A stretch of 34,274 bases of DNA from contig CAMAUI010000044.1 of the NCBI GenBank assembly GCA_945861385.1, positions 1 to 34,274 of the forward strand, given 5' to 3'. Under the pieces are notes generated by a model. That model was not told the origin of the DNA, did no database searches, and was given only the letters and a program-made list of their open reading frames with translations. Of this stretch, positions 7,260 through 16,151 are shown in pieces (the stretch's first letter is position 1; the number at the start of each line of letters is the position of its first letter). The position numbers and the translations under genes are program-made. This DNA comes from Prosthecobacter debontii (lineage in GTDB: Bacteria; Verrucomicrobiota; Verrucomicrobiia; Chthoniobacterales; Chthoniobacteraceae).

Positions 7260-8918
7260 ATGACATCCTTCCGATCGCTTTTCACATGCGCCTGCCTTGT
7301 CGGCCTTGGACCGATGCCTCATGCGGCGGATCAGATCGCACCTTCCACCGCTCCACCGACACCGACGGACACCATCACGCGCATCCCAAAAAGCGCCTAC
7401 GATAGAACTCCGGCGGTCGGCGTACCCTACAGCACCCTGTTCAGGGACAATGGCGCTCCTTATCTGAATACCGTTCGGGATCTTCAACTTTCGCCGGAAG
7501 CCCGTCTGACCCAATCCGTGGAGGCGGAAGGACGTCTGGACTTGCCGGATTTTCGCGGGCGCTTCCCGCTGCTTCAGCGCGGCTTTGCACCAGAAGATGC
7601 AGACCTGAAACTCGGCCCGCTCTACTTCAAGCTTCGGCATCTTTCGTCAGCACTGCTCTTCAGCGACAATGTCAACCATAGCATCGACAATCGTGAATCT
7701 GACTGGCTCGGGATCGTCACCGTCGGCGGGCAAATCCTCGCACAGCTCACCGAAGGTTTTCGAGTCGCCGTGGCTGGCAATTTCGTGTACTTGCCCAAGA
7801 CCAACGAAGCCGGATTCACCGGCTTCTCCCTCCGGGCGCCATACTCGTTCGGAATCGGAGCGAATCCTTCCGTGCAAACACAGGTCAGTTGGGAGCCGAT
7901 CGTTTTCGGACTTCCGGTCACCATTACGGACGAGTTCTCCGTCGGCTTGCTCCGCTATTCAAACACAGCATACGACACATTCGACATTCTCGACGGCACT
8001 GAATTTGACGGCCGGGCAACGACTGGAATTTACTCCCTCCGCATTCCGCGTGGCGGAGCACGCGGCCAGGATACCCGCAGCCGTCAGAATCAGAGTGCGA
8101 GCGAATTCGGCCAGACTTACTACAGCAACAGAATCAGCCTCTCCACCGGGGGCAGGCTGCCAGGAGACAATTCATTCCACTTTCGAGCGTCGCACACCGA
8201 CATCTGGTACGAGGACGACAATTTCCCGTTCCCGGATTCCACGTACGCCCTGCAATTTTCGATTCAATCCGACCGCAAGAACCTTCGATTCAAGCCGTTC
8301 GTTTCCTACTCCCTGACCCATCGCGATAATCCTGACCGTTACAGCAATACAGTCCTGGGCGGCATCCGGGGCCCAATCACCGATCTTCTTTCTCTCGAAG
8401 CCAGCGCAGGTCACTCATGGGTGAGCGAAAGTGATTCGAGCGGGTTTGTCTGGCGGGTCGGCCTCTACCACCGGCCAGGGCCATACACCCGCCACTCGCT
8501 GGTGTACGCGCGAGAGACGAGCGAATTCCTGGACGAAGTAAACGAACATCTCATCTACCATTTTCACAAGATTCTCGGACCGGATCTGACTGCCACCGTT
8601 TACGCCGGCTTCGGCTTGGTTGAAGACATTGACGCCCTCAACCCGGATCGCGAAGACTTCCGCGCGGGCCTGCGCCTGCACTACATCATCAGCCCGAAAA
8701 GTTCTCTCAGCGTCCTCGCGCAATACACGACGATCAACTACTCCGACGGCTTGGGCGGCACAGACACGTGGCGCATCCGTGGAGAGTACCGCCATCGCTT
8801 CCTCGACCGCCTCTCCGCTCGGCTGATCTACCAACATGAGCATGAAACCGAAGACGACAGCTCCGGGGTGTTCTACGAAAATTTCGTCTATCTCGCCCTG
8901 TCGTGGGCTTTCGACTGA
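7260..8918 (+). CDS. Outer membrane beta-barrel protein of the polysaccharide locus
   Basis: The 552-residue product has an N-terminal signal (MTSFRSLFTCACLVGLGP, cleavage near HAA/DQ at residues 21-24) and then alternating hydrophobic/polar strands with many Tyr, Phe and Trp residues, such as FRASHTDIWYEDDN, LRFKPFVSYSLTHRDN and VYLALSWAFD at the C-terminus. This is the appearance of a large outer membrane barrel of about 16 or more strands, as found beside Wza-like genes in exopolysaccharide clusters. The start is placed at ATG 7260 because it gives a proper signal peptide; a TTG seven codons earlier is less likely. It could be the outer membrane port or a lipid/sugar-modifying barrel; no enzymatic motif was found. 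Confidence 0.7.
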   Translation: MTSFRSLFTCACLVGLGPMPHAADQIAPSTAPPTPTDTITRIPKSAYDRTPAVGVPYSTLFRDNGAPYLNTVRDLQLSPEARLTQSVEAEGRLDLPDFRGRFPLLQRGFAPEDADLKLGPLYFKLRHLSSALLFSDNVNHSIDNRESDWLGIVTVGGQILAQLTEGFRVAVAGNFVYLPKTNEAGFTGFSLRAPYSFGIGANPSVQTQVSWEPIVFGLPVTITDEFSVGLLRYSNTAYDTFDILDGTEFDGRATTGIYSLRIPRGGARGQDTRSRQNQSASEFGQTYYSNRISLSTGGRLPGDNSFHFRASHTDIWYEDDNFPFPDSTYALQFSIQSDRKNLRFKPFVSYSLTHRDNPDRYSNTVLGGIRGPITDLLSLEASAGHSWVSESDSSGFVWRVGLYHRPGPYTRHSLVYARETSEFLDEVNEHLIYHFHKILGPDLTATVYAGFGLVEDIDALNPDREDFRAGLRLHYIISPKSSLSVLAQYTTINYSDGLGGTDTWRIRGEYRHRFLDRLSARLIYQHEHETEDDSSGVFYENFVYLALSWAFD

Positions 8919-9087
8919 TCGTTCTTCAAAGAACTGCACATAATCAAAATCTTTAATTGACCGAACTACTCCTGCCCGTTAAATCCGCGCTGCTTGTCTC
9001 CAGTCCCAAATTGACATCCTTGAACGCCGGTTCCCTCCAACTGAAAAATAAAAATTGAAAACCAAGAGCTTTCTCCGAATCCCAGTA

Positions 9088-10368
9088 ATGACGAACCATC
9101 AGGCCCAACCACACGCGATATGGACACTCTGCCTCGCGGCGCTGTTGTTCGATTCGCGCGCAATGGCACAGGCGCCAGCCAGCCCCCCGCCAGCGGTGCA
9201 ACCCGCAACAGCCGCGGTGGAACCGGGCAAGCCCGTCAATTTCCGTTCTCCCTCCCCAGGGCTGAGTGCAGAAGAGCCGCCCGCGGCCTCAGTGCCCGCT
9301 GCTGCGCCCGCAGCAACCAGCGCGCTCGAGGACTTGATCGACCGGCGCGACACTCTGGAAGGGGAGATCCGCTACGCACGTAGCAAACTGGACGCGGCCC
9401 GGAAGCGCGCCGACGTGCTGCAGTCCCTTGGAAAATCCGAGGAATCAGACCGCCTTGCGGCAGAGGTCCAGGACACCGAAGCCCGCATCCGCACACATCG
9501 CGAGAGCCTCAAGCAGGTTGAGGGAGAAATCGCAAAACTACAACCCAACCAAGGAGACTCCACGGACACTCTCAACGGAGAGGAAGTGATCCTGCCGGGG
9601 AACAACCTCGAGGTCTGGGTCAATGAAGACACCTCATTCAACGGTCGCTACCAAGTCCGCCGCGGCGGCTACATCATTCTGCCACAGGTGGGCCGTGTCA
9701 TGGTCGCAGGCAAGACCATCGCCCAGGCGGAATCCTCCGTGCGAAAGGCGCTGCAGGCCACGCAACTTCGCCAGGCCTCCGTAATGATCGAGCGTTTCGA
9801 TGGCGCGGACATCGAGGAGCCGACGATTCTGCTCACCGGCGAATTCCGCAGCCCACGGCCGTATAAAGTGCCGCGTGGCACAGCTCCCACCCTCATCTCC
9901 GTGCTGATCGCATCCGGTGGATACACGGATCGTGCCGACCTCACCCGTGTCAAAGTGATGCGAATGGCCGCGAATCGAACCGTCGTCGAAGAGGTCAACG
10001 TGAAAAAAATCCTCGAGGGAAACCCCGCAGTCGGACTCGGTGGCGACGTGACCCTCAGCGGGGGCGATGTCGTCATCATCCCGTCCGGATCGCTCAATTT
10101 GGTTTACGTCACGGGCCGCGTCAAAAAATCCGGCAGCTACAAAATCGGCGAGAATGAAAAACTGACCGTTTACGGGGCGATCCTCCAGAGTGGCGGTTTC
10201 GATCATTTTGCGGCCAAGTCCAAAGTCCACGTGCTCCGCTCCATGCCCGACGGAACCAAGGCGAAACTGCCTGTAAGCATTGACGACGTGATGAAAGGCA
10301 AACGCCCGGACGTCATTCTCCAGCCAAATGACATCATCGTGGTCCCGGAGAAGTGGTTCAGCTGGTAG
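9088..10368 (+). CDS. Wza-like polysaccharide export protein (Poly_export + SLBB)
   Basis: The 426-residue product has a signal-like segment (AIWTLCLAALLFDSRAMAQ), an Ala/Pro-rich linker, then a coiled coil at about residues 78-145 (for example LEDLIDRRDTLEGEIRYARS). The Poly_export domain (PF02563) follows: LEVWVNEDTSFNGRYQVRRG, then GGYIILPQVGRV. Two SLBB-like repeats (around ILLTGEFRSPRPYKVPRG and VYVTGRVKKSGSYKIGEN) end with NDIIVVPEKWFSW. Such proteins form the periplasmic/outer membrane conduit for capsule or exopolysaccharide. No lipobox Cys is seen, unlike classical Wza. ATG 9088 is preferred, but TTG 9055 adds 11 residues with basic charge and could be the true start. It closes the polysaccharide block; no Wzc-type kinase is in the window. 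Confidence 0.85.
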   Translation: MTNHQAQPHAIWTLCLAALLFDSRAMAQAPASPPPAVQPATAAVEPGKPVNFRSPSPGLSAEEPPAASVPAAAPAATSALEDLIDRRDTLEGEIRYARSKLDAARKRADVLQSLGKSEESDRLAAEVQDTEARIRTHRESLKQVEGEIAKLQPNQGDSTDTLNGEEVILPGNNLEVWVNEDTSFNGRYQVRRGGYIILPQVGRVMVAGKTIAQAESSVRKALQATQLRQASVMIERFDGADIEEPTILLTGEFRSPRPYKVPRGTAPTLISVLIASGGYTDRADLTRVKVMRMAANRTVVEEVNVKKILEGNPAVGLGGDVTLSGGDVVIIPSGSLNLVYVTGRVKKSGSYKIGENEKLTVYGAILQSGGFDHFAAKSKVHVLRSMPDGTKAKLPVSIDDVMKGKRPDVILQPNDIIVVPEKWFSW

Positions 10369-10502
10369 GCTGCCGGATAATCCTCGCGGATTTCCCCCAG
10401 CACCCCACATCGGAAGAATCACACGCACCGCAGAATCCGCGGTTGCCGCGTTGAGAAGCCGGCCCTAAAAGTCGCAACTCCAAACACACAACCAACACGC
10501 AC

Positions 10503-10982
10503 ATGCCCATCACAATCGGAACCAAAGCCCCGGATTTCACACTCAAAAGCAAAGACGCCAATGGCCTCAAGGATGTCACGCTCTCGGCGAATTTCGGCCA
10601 GCGCAACACCGTGCTTCTCTTCTTTCCACTCGCCTTCACCGGCGTCTGCACACAGGAATTTTGCGATGTCTCGCAAGGCCTGAACTCCTATTCGGATCTC
10701 GGTGCAGCCGTGATCGGCGTGAGCGTGGACAGCCCGTTTGCCCAGGAAGCGTGGGCGCAATCGAAAGGGATTTCGGTGCTCCTCGTGAGCGACCTGAACA
10801 AGAAAATCTCCGAAGGCTACGGCGTGCTTCTGCCTGATCTCGTGGGCATCGGCGCGACCAGCGCGCGCGCGGCCTTCATCATTGATAAGCACGGCGTGGT
10901 TCAATACGCCGAGCAGACCCCGACGCCGAAGGAACTCCCGAACTTTGAGGCCATCAAGGCGAAGCTCGCGGCGCTCAAGTAG
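10503..10982 (+). CDS. Peroxiredoxin (AhpC/TSA family, AhpE-like)
   Basis: The 159-residue protein shows the peroxiredoxin fold from its start (APDFTLKSKD at 9-18) and the active-site signature PLAFTGVC with Pro42, Thr46 and peroxidatic Cys49. It reduces hydrogen peroxide and organic hydroperoxides in the cytosol; no signal peptide is present. The only other nearby Cys is Cys54 in QEFC. No distant resolving Cys is evident, so an AhpE-like or 1-Cys mechanism is likely. It lies 134 bases after the Wza-like gene and 83 bases before the RsmA fusion, probably as a separate unit. Confidence 0.9.
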   Translation: MPITIGTKAPDFTLKSKDANGLKDVTLSANFGQRNTVLLFFPLAFTGVCTQEFCDVSQGLNSYSDLGAAVIGVSVDSPFAQEAWAQSKGISVLLVSDLNKKISEGYGVLLPDLVGIGATSARAAFIIDKHGVVQYAEQTPTPKELPNFEAIKAKLAALK

Positions 10983-11065
10983 CCGCTGGTTTTTCCACGG
11001 AAGCGAAACCCGGTGCGCCCGCGCGGCAGTTGCCAGCAGTGGGCCCCGCGAGTACCCGGAGTAAT

Positions 11066-12409
11066 GTGAAGCTGTCCGAAATCGCCTCAACACTCGCATC
11101 GCTCGGAGCGAAGCCGACACAAAGCCTCGGTCAGAATTTCCTGCACGATCAAAACCTCGCGAAGTGGATCGTCGAGCAAGTGGGCATCGAGGCGGGCCAG
11201 CCGTGGCTGGAAATCGGGCCGGGACTTGGCGCCCTGACAGAGTACGCGCAGGAGCGATCTGAAAACGGAACACTGCTCGAGAAGGACGACCGCATCATTG
11301 ACTGGCTGCGCGGGCGCTTTCCAAAGCTCGGGCTGATCCATGGCGACGCGCTGGACTATGATGTGCGGGAGCTTTTCTGGCGCGGGCCGGTGCGGGTGTT
11401 CGGGAACCTTCCCTACTACGTGTCCAGCCAGCTTCTTTTTCGCTTCGGCGAGGAGCCAAGCCCCGCATCCAGCATGGTATTCACACTCCAGCGCGAACTC
11501 GCGGAACGCCTGTGTGCCAGCCCGCGCACAAAAGCGTACGGCGCGCTGACGCTTCTGCTTGGCCGCAGATGGAAGCCCGAGCTCGTGCGCATTCTCCCCG
11601 CACGCCTTTTTACCCCGGTTCCGCGCGTGGACTCCGCGGTCGTCCGCCTCACCCCGCGCGAGGATGGCAGTCTGGATGAATGCGACGACCGGCTGTTTCG
11701 CAATCTCGTCAAGCGCGGCTTTGCACAGCGCCGCAAGCAGCTTCGCAAAAACCTGGATCTCGAACGATGGCCGGAGATCGCCGCCGCCATTGGAGTCCCC
11801 GGGACGGCCCGTGCCGAGGAACTCAGCCTGCCTCAGTGGATCGCCCTCACAAATCTGGCTGGCGGATGCACAGGGGACCACTCGGCGAAGGCACAGGACA
11901 CCACGGGGGAAATCTTTGACATCGTGGACCAGCATGACCGTGTGACCGGTCAGGCGCCCCGTGGCGAAGCGCACTCGAGGAAGCTGCGGCACCGGGCGGT
12001 CCACATCTTCGTATTCAACAATCGCGGCGAACTGTTTCTTCAAAAACGCTCACTCTGGAAAGACACGCATCCGCGTGCGTGGGACAGCAGCGCGTCGGGG
12101 CACGTGAATTCCGGCGACACCTACACCTCCACCGCCCCGCGTGAACTCCTCGAGGAACTCGGCGTGTCAGCAGACCTTCAGGAAATCGGCGGCGTGGAAG
12201 CCTGCGAGGGCACGGGATGGGAGTTCGTCAAAATTTTTCACGCCCGTCACAATGGCCCATTCCGCCTTCCACCCGCGGAGATCGAGTGCGGCGGATTTTT
12301 TACCATCGAGCAACTCTCCCGGTGGATTGCCGCGCGCCCACAGGATTTCGCCACTGGTTTCCTGGAATGCTGGAAAACCTTGGATGCCAGCCACCAGCTC
12401 CTGCATTAA
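11066..12409 (+). CDS. rsmA: 16S rRNA dimethyladenosine transferase RsmA (KsgA) fused to a Nudix hydrolase
   Basis: The 447-residue protein is two enzymes in one chain. Residues 1 to about 265 are RsmA/KsgA, which dimethylates A1518 and A1519 of 16S rRNA. Seen are QSLGQNFLHD (19-28), the SAM-binding LEIGPGLGALT (48-58), the catalytic NLPYYVSS (114-121) and FTPVPRVDSAV (182-192). After a short linker, residues about 280-447 form a Nudix domain with the box at 345-367: Gly345, then Asp351 in place of the usual Glu, and an intact RELLEELG (359-366). It looks most like YfcD/IDI-type Nudix proteins. The start is GTG 11066, preceded by GGAG (11058-11061), one of the few good ribosome binding sites here. 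No stop or frameshift separates the halves. The Nudix substrate is unknown. Confidence 0.9.
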   Translation: MKLSEIASTLASLGAKPTQSLGQNFLHDQNLAKWIVEQVGIEAGQPWLEIGPGLGALTEYAQERSENGTLLEKDDRIIDWLRGRFPKLGLIHGDALDYDVRELFWRGPVRVFGNLPYYVSSQLLFRFGEEPSPASSMVFTLQRELAERLCASPRTKAYGALTLLLGRRWKPELVRILPARLFTPVPRVDSAVVRLTPREDGSLDECDDRLFRNLVKRGFAQRRKQLRKNLDLERWPEIAAAIGVPGTARAEELSLPQWIALTNLAGGCTGDHSAKAQDTTGEIFDIVDQHDRVTGQAPRGEAHSRKLRHRAVHIFVFNNRGELFLQKRSLWKDTHPRAWDSSASGHVNSGDTYTSTAPRELLEELGVSADLQEIGGVEACEGTGWEFVKIFHARHNGPFRLPPAEIECGGFFTIEQLSRWIAARPQDFATGFLECWKTLDASHQLLH

Positions 12410-12480
12410 GCGGCATCTCATCCACCTCTCACTTTTCCCGTTCATATCCTCGCCGTGGCGGATCTCGCCCGGTCTGCGCC

Positions 12481-12500
12481 GGTGTCTCGCGAAAGACACC
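12481..12500 (+). terminator. Possible terminator hairpin after rsmA-nudix
   Basis: GGTGTCT and AGACACC form a perfect 7-bp stem around a CGCGAA loop, 72 bases after the rsmA-nudix stop and 88 bases before the next start. There is no U tract after it, so it is at best a weak intrinsic terminator or a transcript-stabilising stem. Confidence 0.25.
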
Positions 12501-12587
12501 AAGCGCGTCCTCACGGCAGCAGCGATCCACCAAACAAGCTCAAATCCGTTGTGTATCGCAGACGCTACCGCTATTCGCGCCTTGCGC

Positions 12588-13694
12588 ATGACACGCGTCC
12601 TCATCCTCACATCCGGCTACGGCGAAGGCCACAATGCCGCAGCCCGCGCCCTCGCAGCCGGGCTTGCCGACCTCGGGGGCGAAGCCGAGGTGCGCGACCT
12701 TTTCCTCGAGGCCTACGGCGAGAAGCAAAACACGTCCCGCCGCCTTTACCTCGATTGCATCGAGCGCGCACCGCTTCTCTGGCTCATCGTTTACAAGCTC
12801 CTCGATCGCCTCCCCATCATGCGTTTTGCCATTGCGCCGTCGCTCTTCTCGATGCAGGCGCTCCTCGCGCGCGTCCTCGCGGAACGCAAGCCGCAACACG
12901 TTGTCTGCGTTTATCCCGGTTACAATTACGTCCTCGATCGAATCCGGCGCGGGCATCCCCTGCCCCACACGCGGCACACCCTCGTGACCGACAGCATCAC
13001 CGTCAACACGGTCTGGCACCGCGGCGGCAGCGACACGTGGCTCGTCGCGAATGAAGACACAGCCGCAGTCATGCGCGACGCCCATGTCCCCGCCGAAAAA
13101 ATCCACATCACCGGCTTTCCCGTCCCGCTCGTGTTCGCAGACAGCCGGCCACAACGCCCCCCGCCCGGCCGTGGTGAGCCGCTTCGAATCCTCTTCAACA
13201 CCAACAGCGCCGCGCATCATGCCCCCGAGCTCGTCGCGCACCTGCTCGATATTCCCGGCATTCATCTCACCGTCACCGTCGGGCGCGACGAAAAACTCCG
13301 CCGCGCCATCGAGCGGATCGCCGCAGGCCGTCCCGTCGAGATCCACGGCTGGACGCCGCTCATGCCCCGGCTTCTCATGACCCGCCACCTCCTCATCGGC
13401 AAAGCCGGCGGTGCCGCCACGCAGGAAGCCATCGCCGCCCAGACCCCTTTTCTCATCACGAAAATCGTCCCCGGCCAGGAGGAGGGCAACGCACTCCTCA
13501 TCTCCGCCAACGGTTGCGGCGCGATCGCCACATCACCCTCCGCCATCATCGGACAAGTCGAGGATCTGCTCGCCAATGATCACGCGCTCTGGCACCGCTG
13601 GCACGCGGCCATCCAGCGCATCTCACGCCCCGATTCCGCGCGCACCACCGCCCGTTTCATCCTCGGCTGCGCCGAAAAATCCGGACACTCATGA
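12588..13694 (+). CDS. MGDG synthase/UgtP-like glycosyltransferase (GT28 family)
   Basis: The 368-residue protein starts with SGYGEGHNAAARALA (9-23), the N-terminal motif of MGDG synthases and processive diacylglycerol glycosyltransferases (PF06925). The C-terminal half has the donor-binding GKAGGAATQEAIAAQTPFL pattern shared with MurG-type GT28 enzymes, followed by PGQEEGNA. It probably transfers a sugar from a nucleotide donor to diacylglycerol or a similar lipid at the inner face of the cytoplasmic membrane. ATG 12588 is chosen since the motif starts within 10 residues; the frame is open further upstream only by overlap with rsmA. The stop overlaps the next start (ATGA, 13691-13694), so the two are translationally coupled. 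Sugar and acceptor are undetermined. Confidence 0.82.
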   Translation: MTRVLILTSGYGEGHNAAARALAAGLADLGGEAEVRDLFLEAYGEKQNTSRRLYLDCIERAPLLWLIVYKLLDRLPIMRFAIAPSLFSMQALLARVLAERKPQHVVCVYPGYNYVLDRIRRGHPLPHTRHTLVTDSITVNTVWHRGGSDTWLVANEDTAAVMRDAHVPAEKIHITGFPVPLVFADSRPQRPPPGRGEPLRILFNTNSAAHHAPELVAHLLDIPGIHLTVTVGRDEKLRRAIERIAAGRPVEIHGWTPLMPRLLMTRHLLIGKAGGAATQEAIAAQTPFLITKIVPGQEEGNALLISANGCGAIATSPSAIIGQVEDLLANDHALWHRWHAAIQRISRPDSARTTARFILGCAEKSGHS

Positions 13695-14287
13695 TCCGCG
13701 CATTCCTCTTCGACATCGGCAACGTCATCGTCCGGTTCGACTTCTCCAAGGCCCTCCGCGCCATCTCCGATCTCAGCGACGTCCCGGACGAAGCCGGGGC
13801 ACTCGTCCGCATTGATGAAAGCAAACTCCGCTACGAAGACGGCCAGATCACCCGCGCTGAATTCCTCGATCAGGCATTCACACTTTTGAAATACCGCGGC
13901 TCCGAGGCCCGGTTCATCGCCGCATGGCAGGGCATCTTTACCGCGAATGCTCCCATGCACACACTCATCGAGCGCCTCGCCGCCCGCCACCCCATCTTCC
14001 TTCTCAGCAATACCAACGACATGCACGTCGAGGGACTTTTCCGCGATTTCCCCGTGTTCCGCCACATCAGCGGCGGCACCTACAGCCACACCGCCCGCGC
14101 ATCGAAGCCGCACCCCCGCATCTACCGGATCGCATGCGAACAGCACGGCCTCACCCCGGCGGACACCCTTTTCGTTGATGACCTCGCCGACAATATCGCC
14201 ACTGCACACGAACTCGGATTTCAGACGCATCACTACCACCCCGACCGGCATGCCGCGCTGCTCGAAAAGATCAGCCCCATCGCGTAG
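13691..14287 (+). CDS. HAD-superfamily phosphatase, YihX-like
   Basis: This 198-residue protein carries all HAD motifs: the nucleophile motif FDIGNVIV with Asp8, motif II LLSNTND, the Lys of motif III in ASKPHPRIY, and motif IV FVDDLADN. The opening FDIGNVIVRFDFSKAL closely follows that of E. coli YihX, a glucose-1-phosphate phosphatase, so a sugar-phosphate substrate is plausible. The position two after Asp8 is Gly rather than Asp, as in that subgroup. The gene overlaps the glycosyltransferase by four bases, suggesting they act together, perhaps in sugar-donor supply or recycling; that link is inference. Confidence 0.82.
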   Translation: MIRAFLFDIGNVIVRFDFSKALRAISDLSDVPDEAGALVRIDESKLRYEDGQITRAEFLDQAFTLLKYRGSEARFIAAWQGIFTANAPMHTLIERLAARHPIFLLSNTNDMHVEGLFRDFPVFRHISGGTYSHTARASKPHPRIYRIACEQHGLTPADTLFVDDLADNIATAHELGFQTHHYHPDRHAALLEKISPIA

Positions 14288-14344
14288 CGCGCCGCGCCCC
14301 ACTCGCCGCTCGACACGCCCGCGGCATTTCCATACGCGAATTGC

Positions 14345-14524
14345 ATGAAAGCCACATTGCTCATCGCCGCCACCGCCGCCGCTCTAATCCTCACCGGGTG
14401 CGAGACGGATCTGCCTGAGAATCCCAACCGGCGCGCAGTCTCCTTCGGAAACAATCTCCCGCGCGAAGCGGGCAATGAGCGCCCCGCCGCGACCGCCACG
14501 GATGCGGAGCGGAATGTCTGGTAA
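14345..14524 (+). CDS. Small lipoprotein of unknown function
   Basis: A 59-codon frame begins MKATLLIAATAAALILTGCE, a clear lipoprotein signal with lipobox LTGC (modified Cys at residue 19). The mature part of about 40 residues is polar and probably unstructured (PENPNRRAVSFGNNLPRE). It sits 57 bases after the HAD gene and 9 bases before guaA, on the same strand. Verrucomicrobial and planctomycetal genomes contain many short lipoproteins of this kind; no function can be given. Confidence 0.65.
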   Translation: MKATLLIAATAAALILTGCETDLPENPNRRAVSFGNNLPREAGNERPAATATDAERNVW

Positions 14525-14533
14525 ACGCATCCC

Positions 14534-16093
14534 ATGGCCGAGCACTCCCGCATCGTCATCCTCGATTTCGGATCGCAATACACGCAGGTCATCGCGCGCC
14601 GCGTGCGCGAGTGCCAGGTGTATTCGCAGATCGTCCCCTACCACACCCCCGCGAAGGAAATCGCGAAACTGAATCCGAAGGGAATCATCCTCAGCGGCGG
14701 GCCTTCATCGGTGTATGCGAAAGACGCGCCGCATCCGGATCGCGGTGTCTTCAAGCTGGGACTGCCGGTTCTCGGGATTTGCTACGGCGTCCAGCTCATG
14801 GCGCATTTCCTCGGGGGAAAAGTGGAACACAGCCCTCACCGCGAGTTCGGCCACGGGCAGGCCCGGGTCACGCGCAAATGCCCGCTCTTCGCCGGTCTCG
14901 GCGAGAGGATGGACGTGTGGAATTCCCACGGCGACCGCGTGACGAAACTTCCCACCGGCTTCCGGATCGTGGCGACGACTGCGAACGCCCCATTCGCGGC
15001 AATCGAGGATGCGAAGCGGAAATTCTACGGTCTTCAGTTCCACCCGGAGGTGGTTCACACACCTCGCGGCAGGGAGTTGCTCGAGAATTTCATCTACGAC
15101 GTTTGCGGCGCAACCGCCGACTGGACGATGGGCTCGTACATCGAGGAAATGTGCGCGAACATCCGCGCCCAAGTCGGCGCGGATCATGTCGTGCTCGGCC
15201 TTAGCGGCGGCGTGGACAGCAGCGTGGCTGCCGCTCTTTTGCACAAGGCGATCGGCGACCAGCTCACGTGTGTCTTCGTCAACAACGGCCTGCTCCGGCT
15301 GAACGAGGCGGAGACGGTCCAGCGGGTTTTCGGCGAGCATTTTCGCATCCGGCTCAAGTATGTGGACGCCACCGCGCGATTCCTCCGCAGGCTCAAGGGC
15401 GTGAAGGAACCGGAGCGGAAACGGAAGATCATCGGCAACGAATTCGTCTATGTCTTCCAGGACGCGACCAAGCAGCTCGCGGGCGGGAAGGACTCGAAAT
15501 TCAAGTGGCTCGCGCAAGGCACGCTCTATCCCGACGTGATCGAGAGCGTCGCGATCGGCGGGAACCCGGCGGCCCTCATCAAGAGCCATCACAACGTCGG
15601 CGGACTGCCGAAAAACATGAAATTCAAACTGCTCGAACCTCTCCGGGAGCTGTTCAAGGACGAGGTGCGCGAGGTGGGCGCGCAGCTCGGGCTGCCGCGC
15701 GAGATCGTGCAGCGGCAGCCTTTCCCCGGCCCCGGCCTCGCGGTGCGGATTCTCGGCGAGATCACGAGGGAACGCCTCCGCGTGCTTCGCGAGGCCGATG
15801 CGATCGTGGTGTCGGAGATGAAGGCCGCGGACTGGTATTACAAAGTGTGGCAGTCGTTCGCAGTCCTGCTGCCGGTGAAAAGCGTCGGCGTCATGGGCGA
15901 CGAGCGCACTTACGAGGACACCTGCGCAGTGCGCGTCGTGGAGAGCCAGGACGGCATGACCGCGGACTGGGTGCGACTGCCAAACGATCTTCTCGCGCGG
16001 ATCAGCAACCGGATCGTGAACGAAGTGAAGGGCATCAACCGCTGCGTCTATGACATCACGAGCAAGCCGCCGGGCACGATCGAGTGGGAGTGA
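14534..16093 (+). CDS. guaA: GMP synthase, glutamine-hydrolysing
   Basis: The 519-residue protein has the normal length and order for GuaA, which converts XMP, glutamine and ATP to GMP. Residues 1 to about 195 are the class I amidotransferase, with LSGGPSSVY, the nucleophile Cys83 in GICYGVQ, and the His/Glu pair in FHPEVVHT. The ATP pyrophosphatase follows with the P-loop [10 protein letters not shown] (about 224-233), and the dimerisation domain ends in the conserved KPPGTIEWE. Start at ATG 14534 begins directly with [15 protein letters not shown], matching the family. It is 9 bases after the small lipoprotein gene and converges on ribE. Confidence 0.97.
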   Translation: MAEHSRIVILDFGSQYTQVIARRVRECQVYSQIVPYHTPAKEIAKLNPKGIILSGGPSSVYAKDAPHPDRGVFKLGLPVLGICYGVQLMAHFLGGKVEHSPHREFGHGQARVTRKCPLFAGLGERMDVWNSHGDRVTKLPTGFRIVATTANAPFAAIEDAKRKFYGLQFHPEVVHTPRGRELLENFIYDVCGATADWTMGSYIEEMCANIRAQVGADHVVLGLSGGVDSSVAAALLHKAIGDQLTCVFVNNGLLRLNEAETVQRVFGEHFRIRLKYVDATARFLRRLKGVKEPERKRKIIGNEFVYVFQDATKQLAGGKDSKFKWLAQGTLYPDVIESVAIGGNPAALIKSHHNVGGLPKNMKFKLLEPLRELFKDEVREVGAQLGLPREIVQRQPFPGPGLAVRILGEITRERLRVLREADAIVVSEMKAADWYYKVWQSFAVLLPVKSVGVMGDERTYEDTCAVRVVESQDGMTADWVRLPNDLLARISNRIVNEVKGINRCVYDITSKPPGTIEWE

Positions 16094-16101
16094 TCCCGGG
16101 C

Positions 16102-16140
16102 AATGACGAAACCACGCCCCCGCATTCCTCGTTCGTCATT
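16102..16140. terminator. Possible bidirectional terminator between guaA and ribE
   Basis: Perfect 9-base inverted arms AATGACGAA (16102-16110) and TTCGTCATT (16132-16140) enclose a 21-base C-rich loop between the converging stops of guaA (16093) and ribE (16152). There is no U tract on either strand. The TTCGTCATT arm also resembles a common intergenic repeat core, so this could be a repeat remnant rather than a terminator. Confidence 0.35.
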
Positions 16141-16151
16141 CCCTGCAACCG

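Noticed and set aside
8921-8934. GTTCTT/AAGAAC palindrome after the beta-barrel gene as a terminator
   Set aside because: The stem is short and AT-rich with a two-base loop and no U tract.
9011-9040. TTGACA at 9011-9016 as a -35 box for the Wza-like gene
   Set aside because: No acceptable -10 hexamer lies 16-18 bases downstream, so a promoter cannot be supported.
11870-11930. Possible frameshift or sequencing error joining rsmA to a separate Nudix gene
   Set aside because: The frame is continuous with protein-like linker residues, and there is no internal start with a ribosome binding site at the junction.
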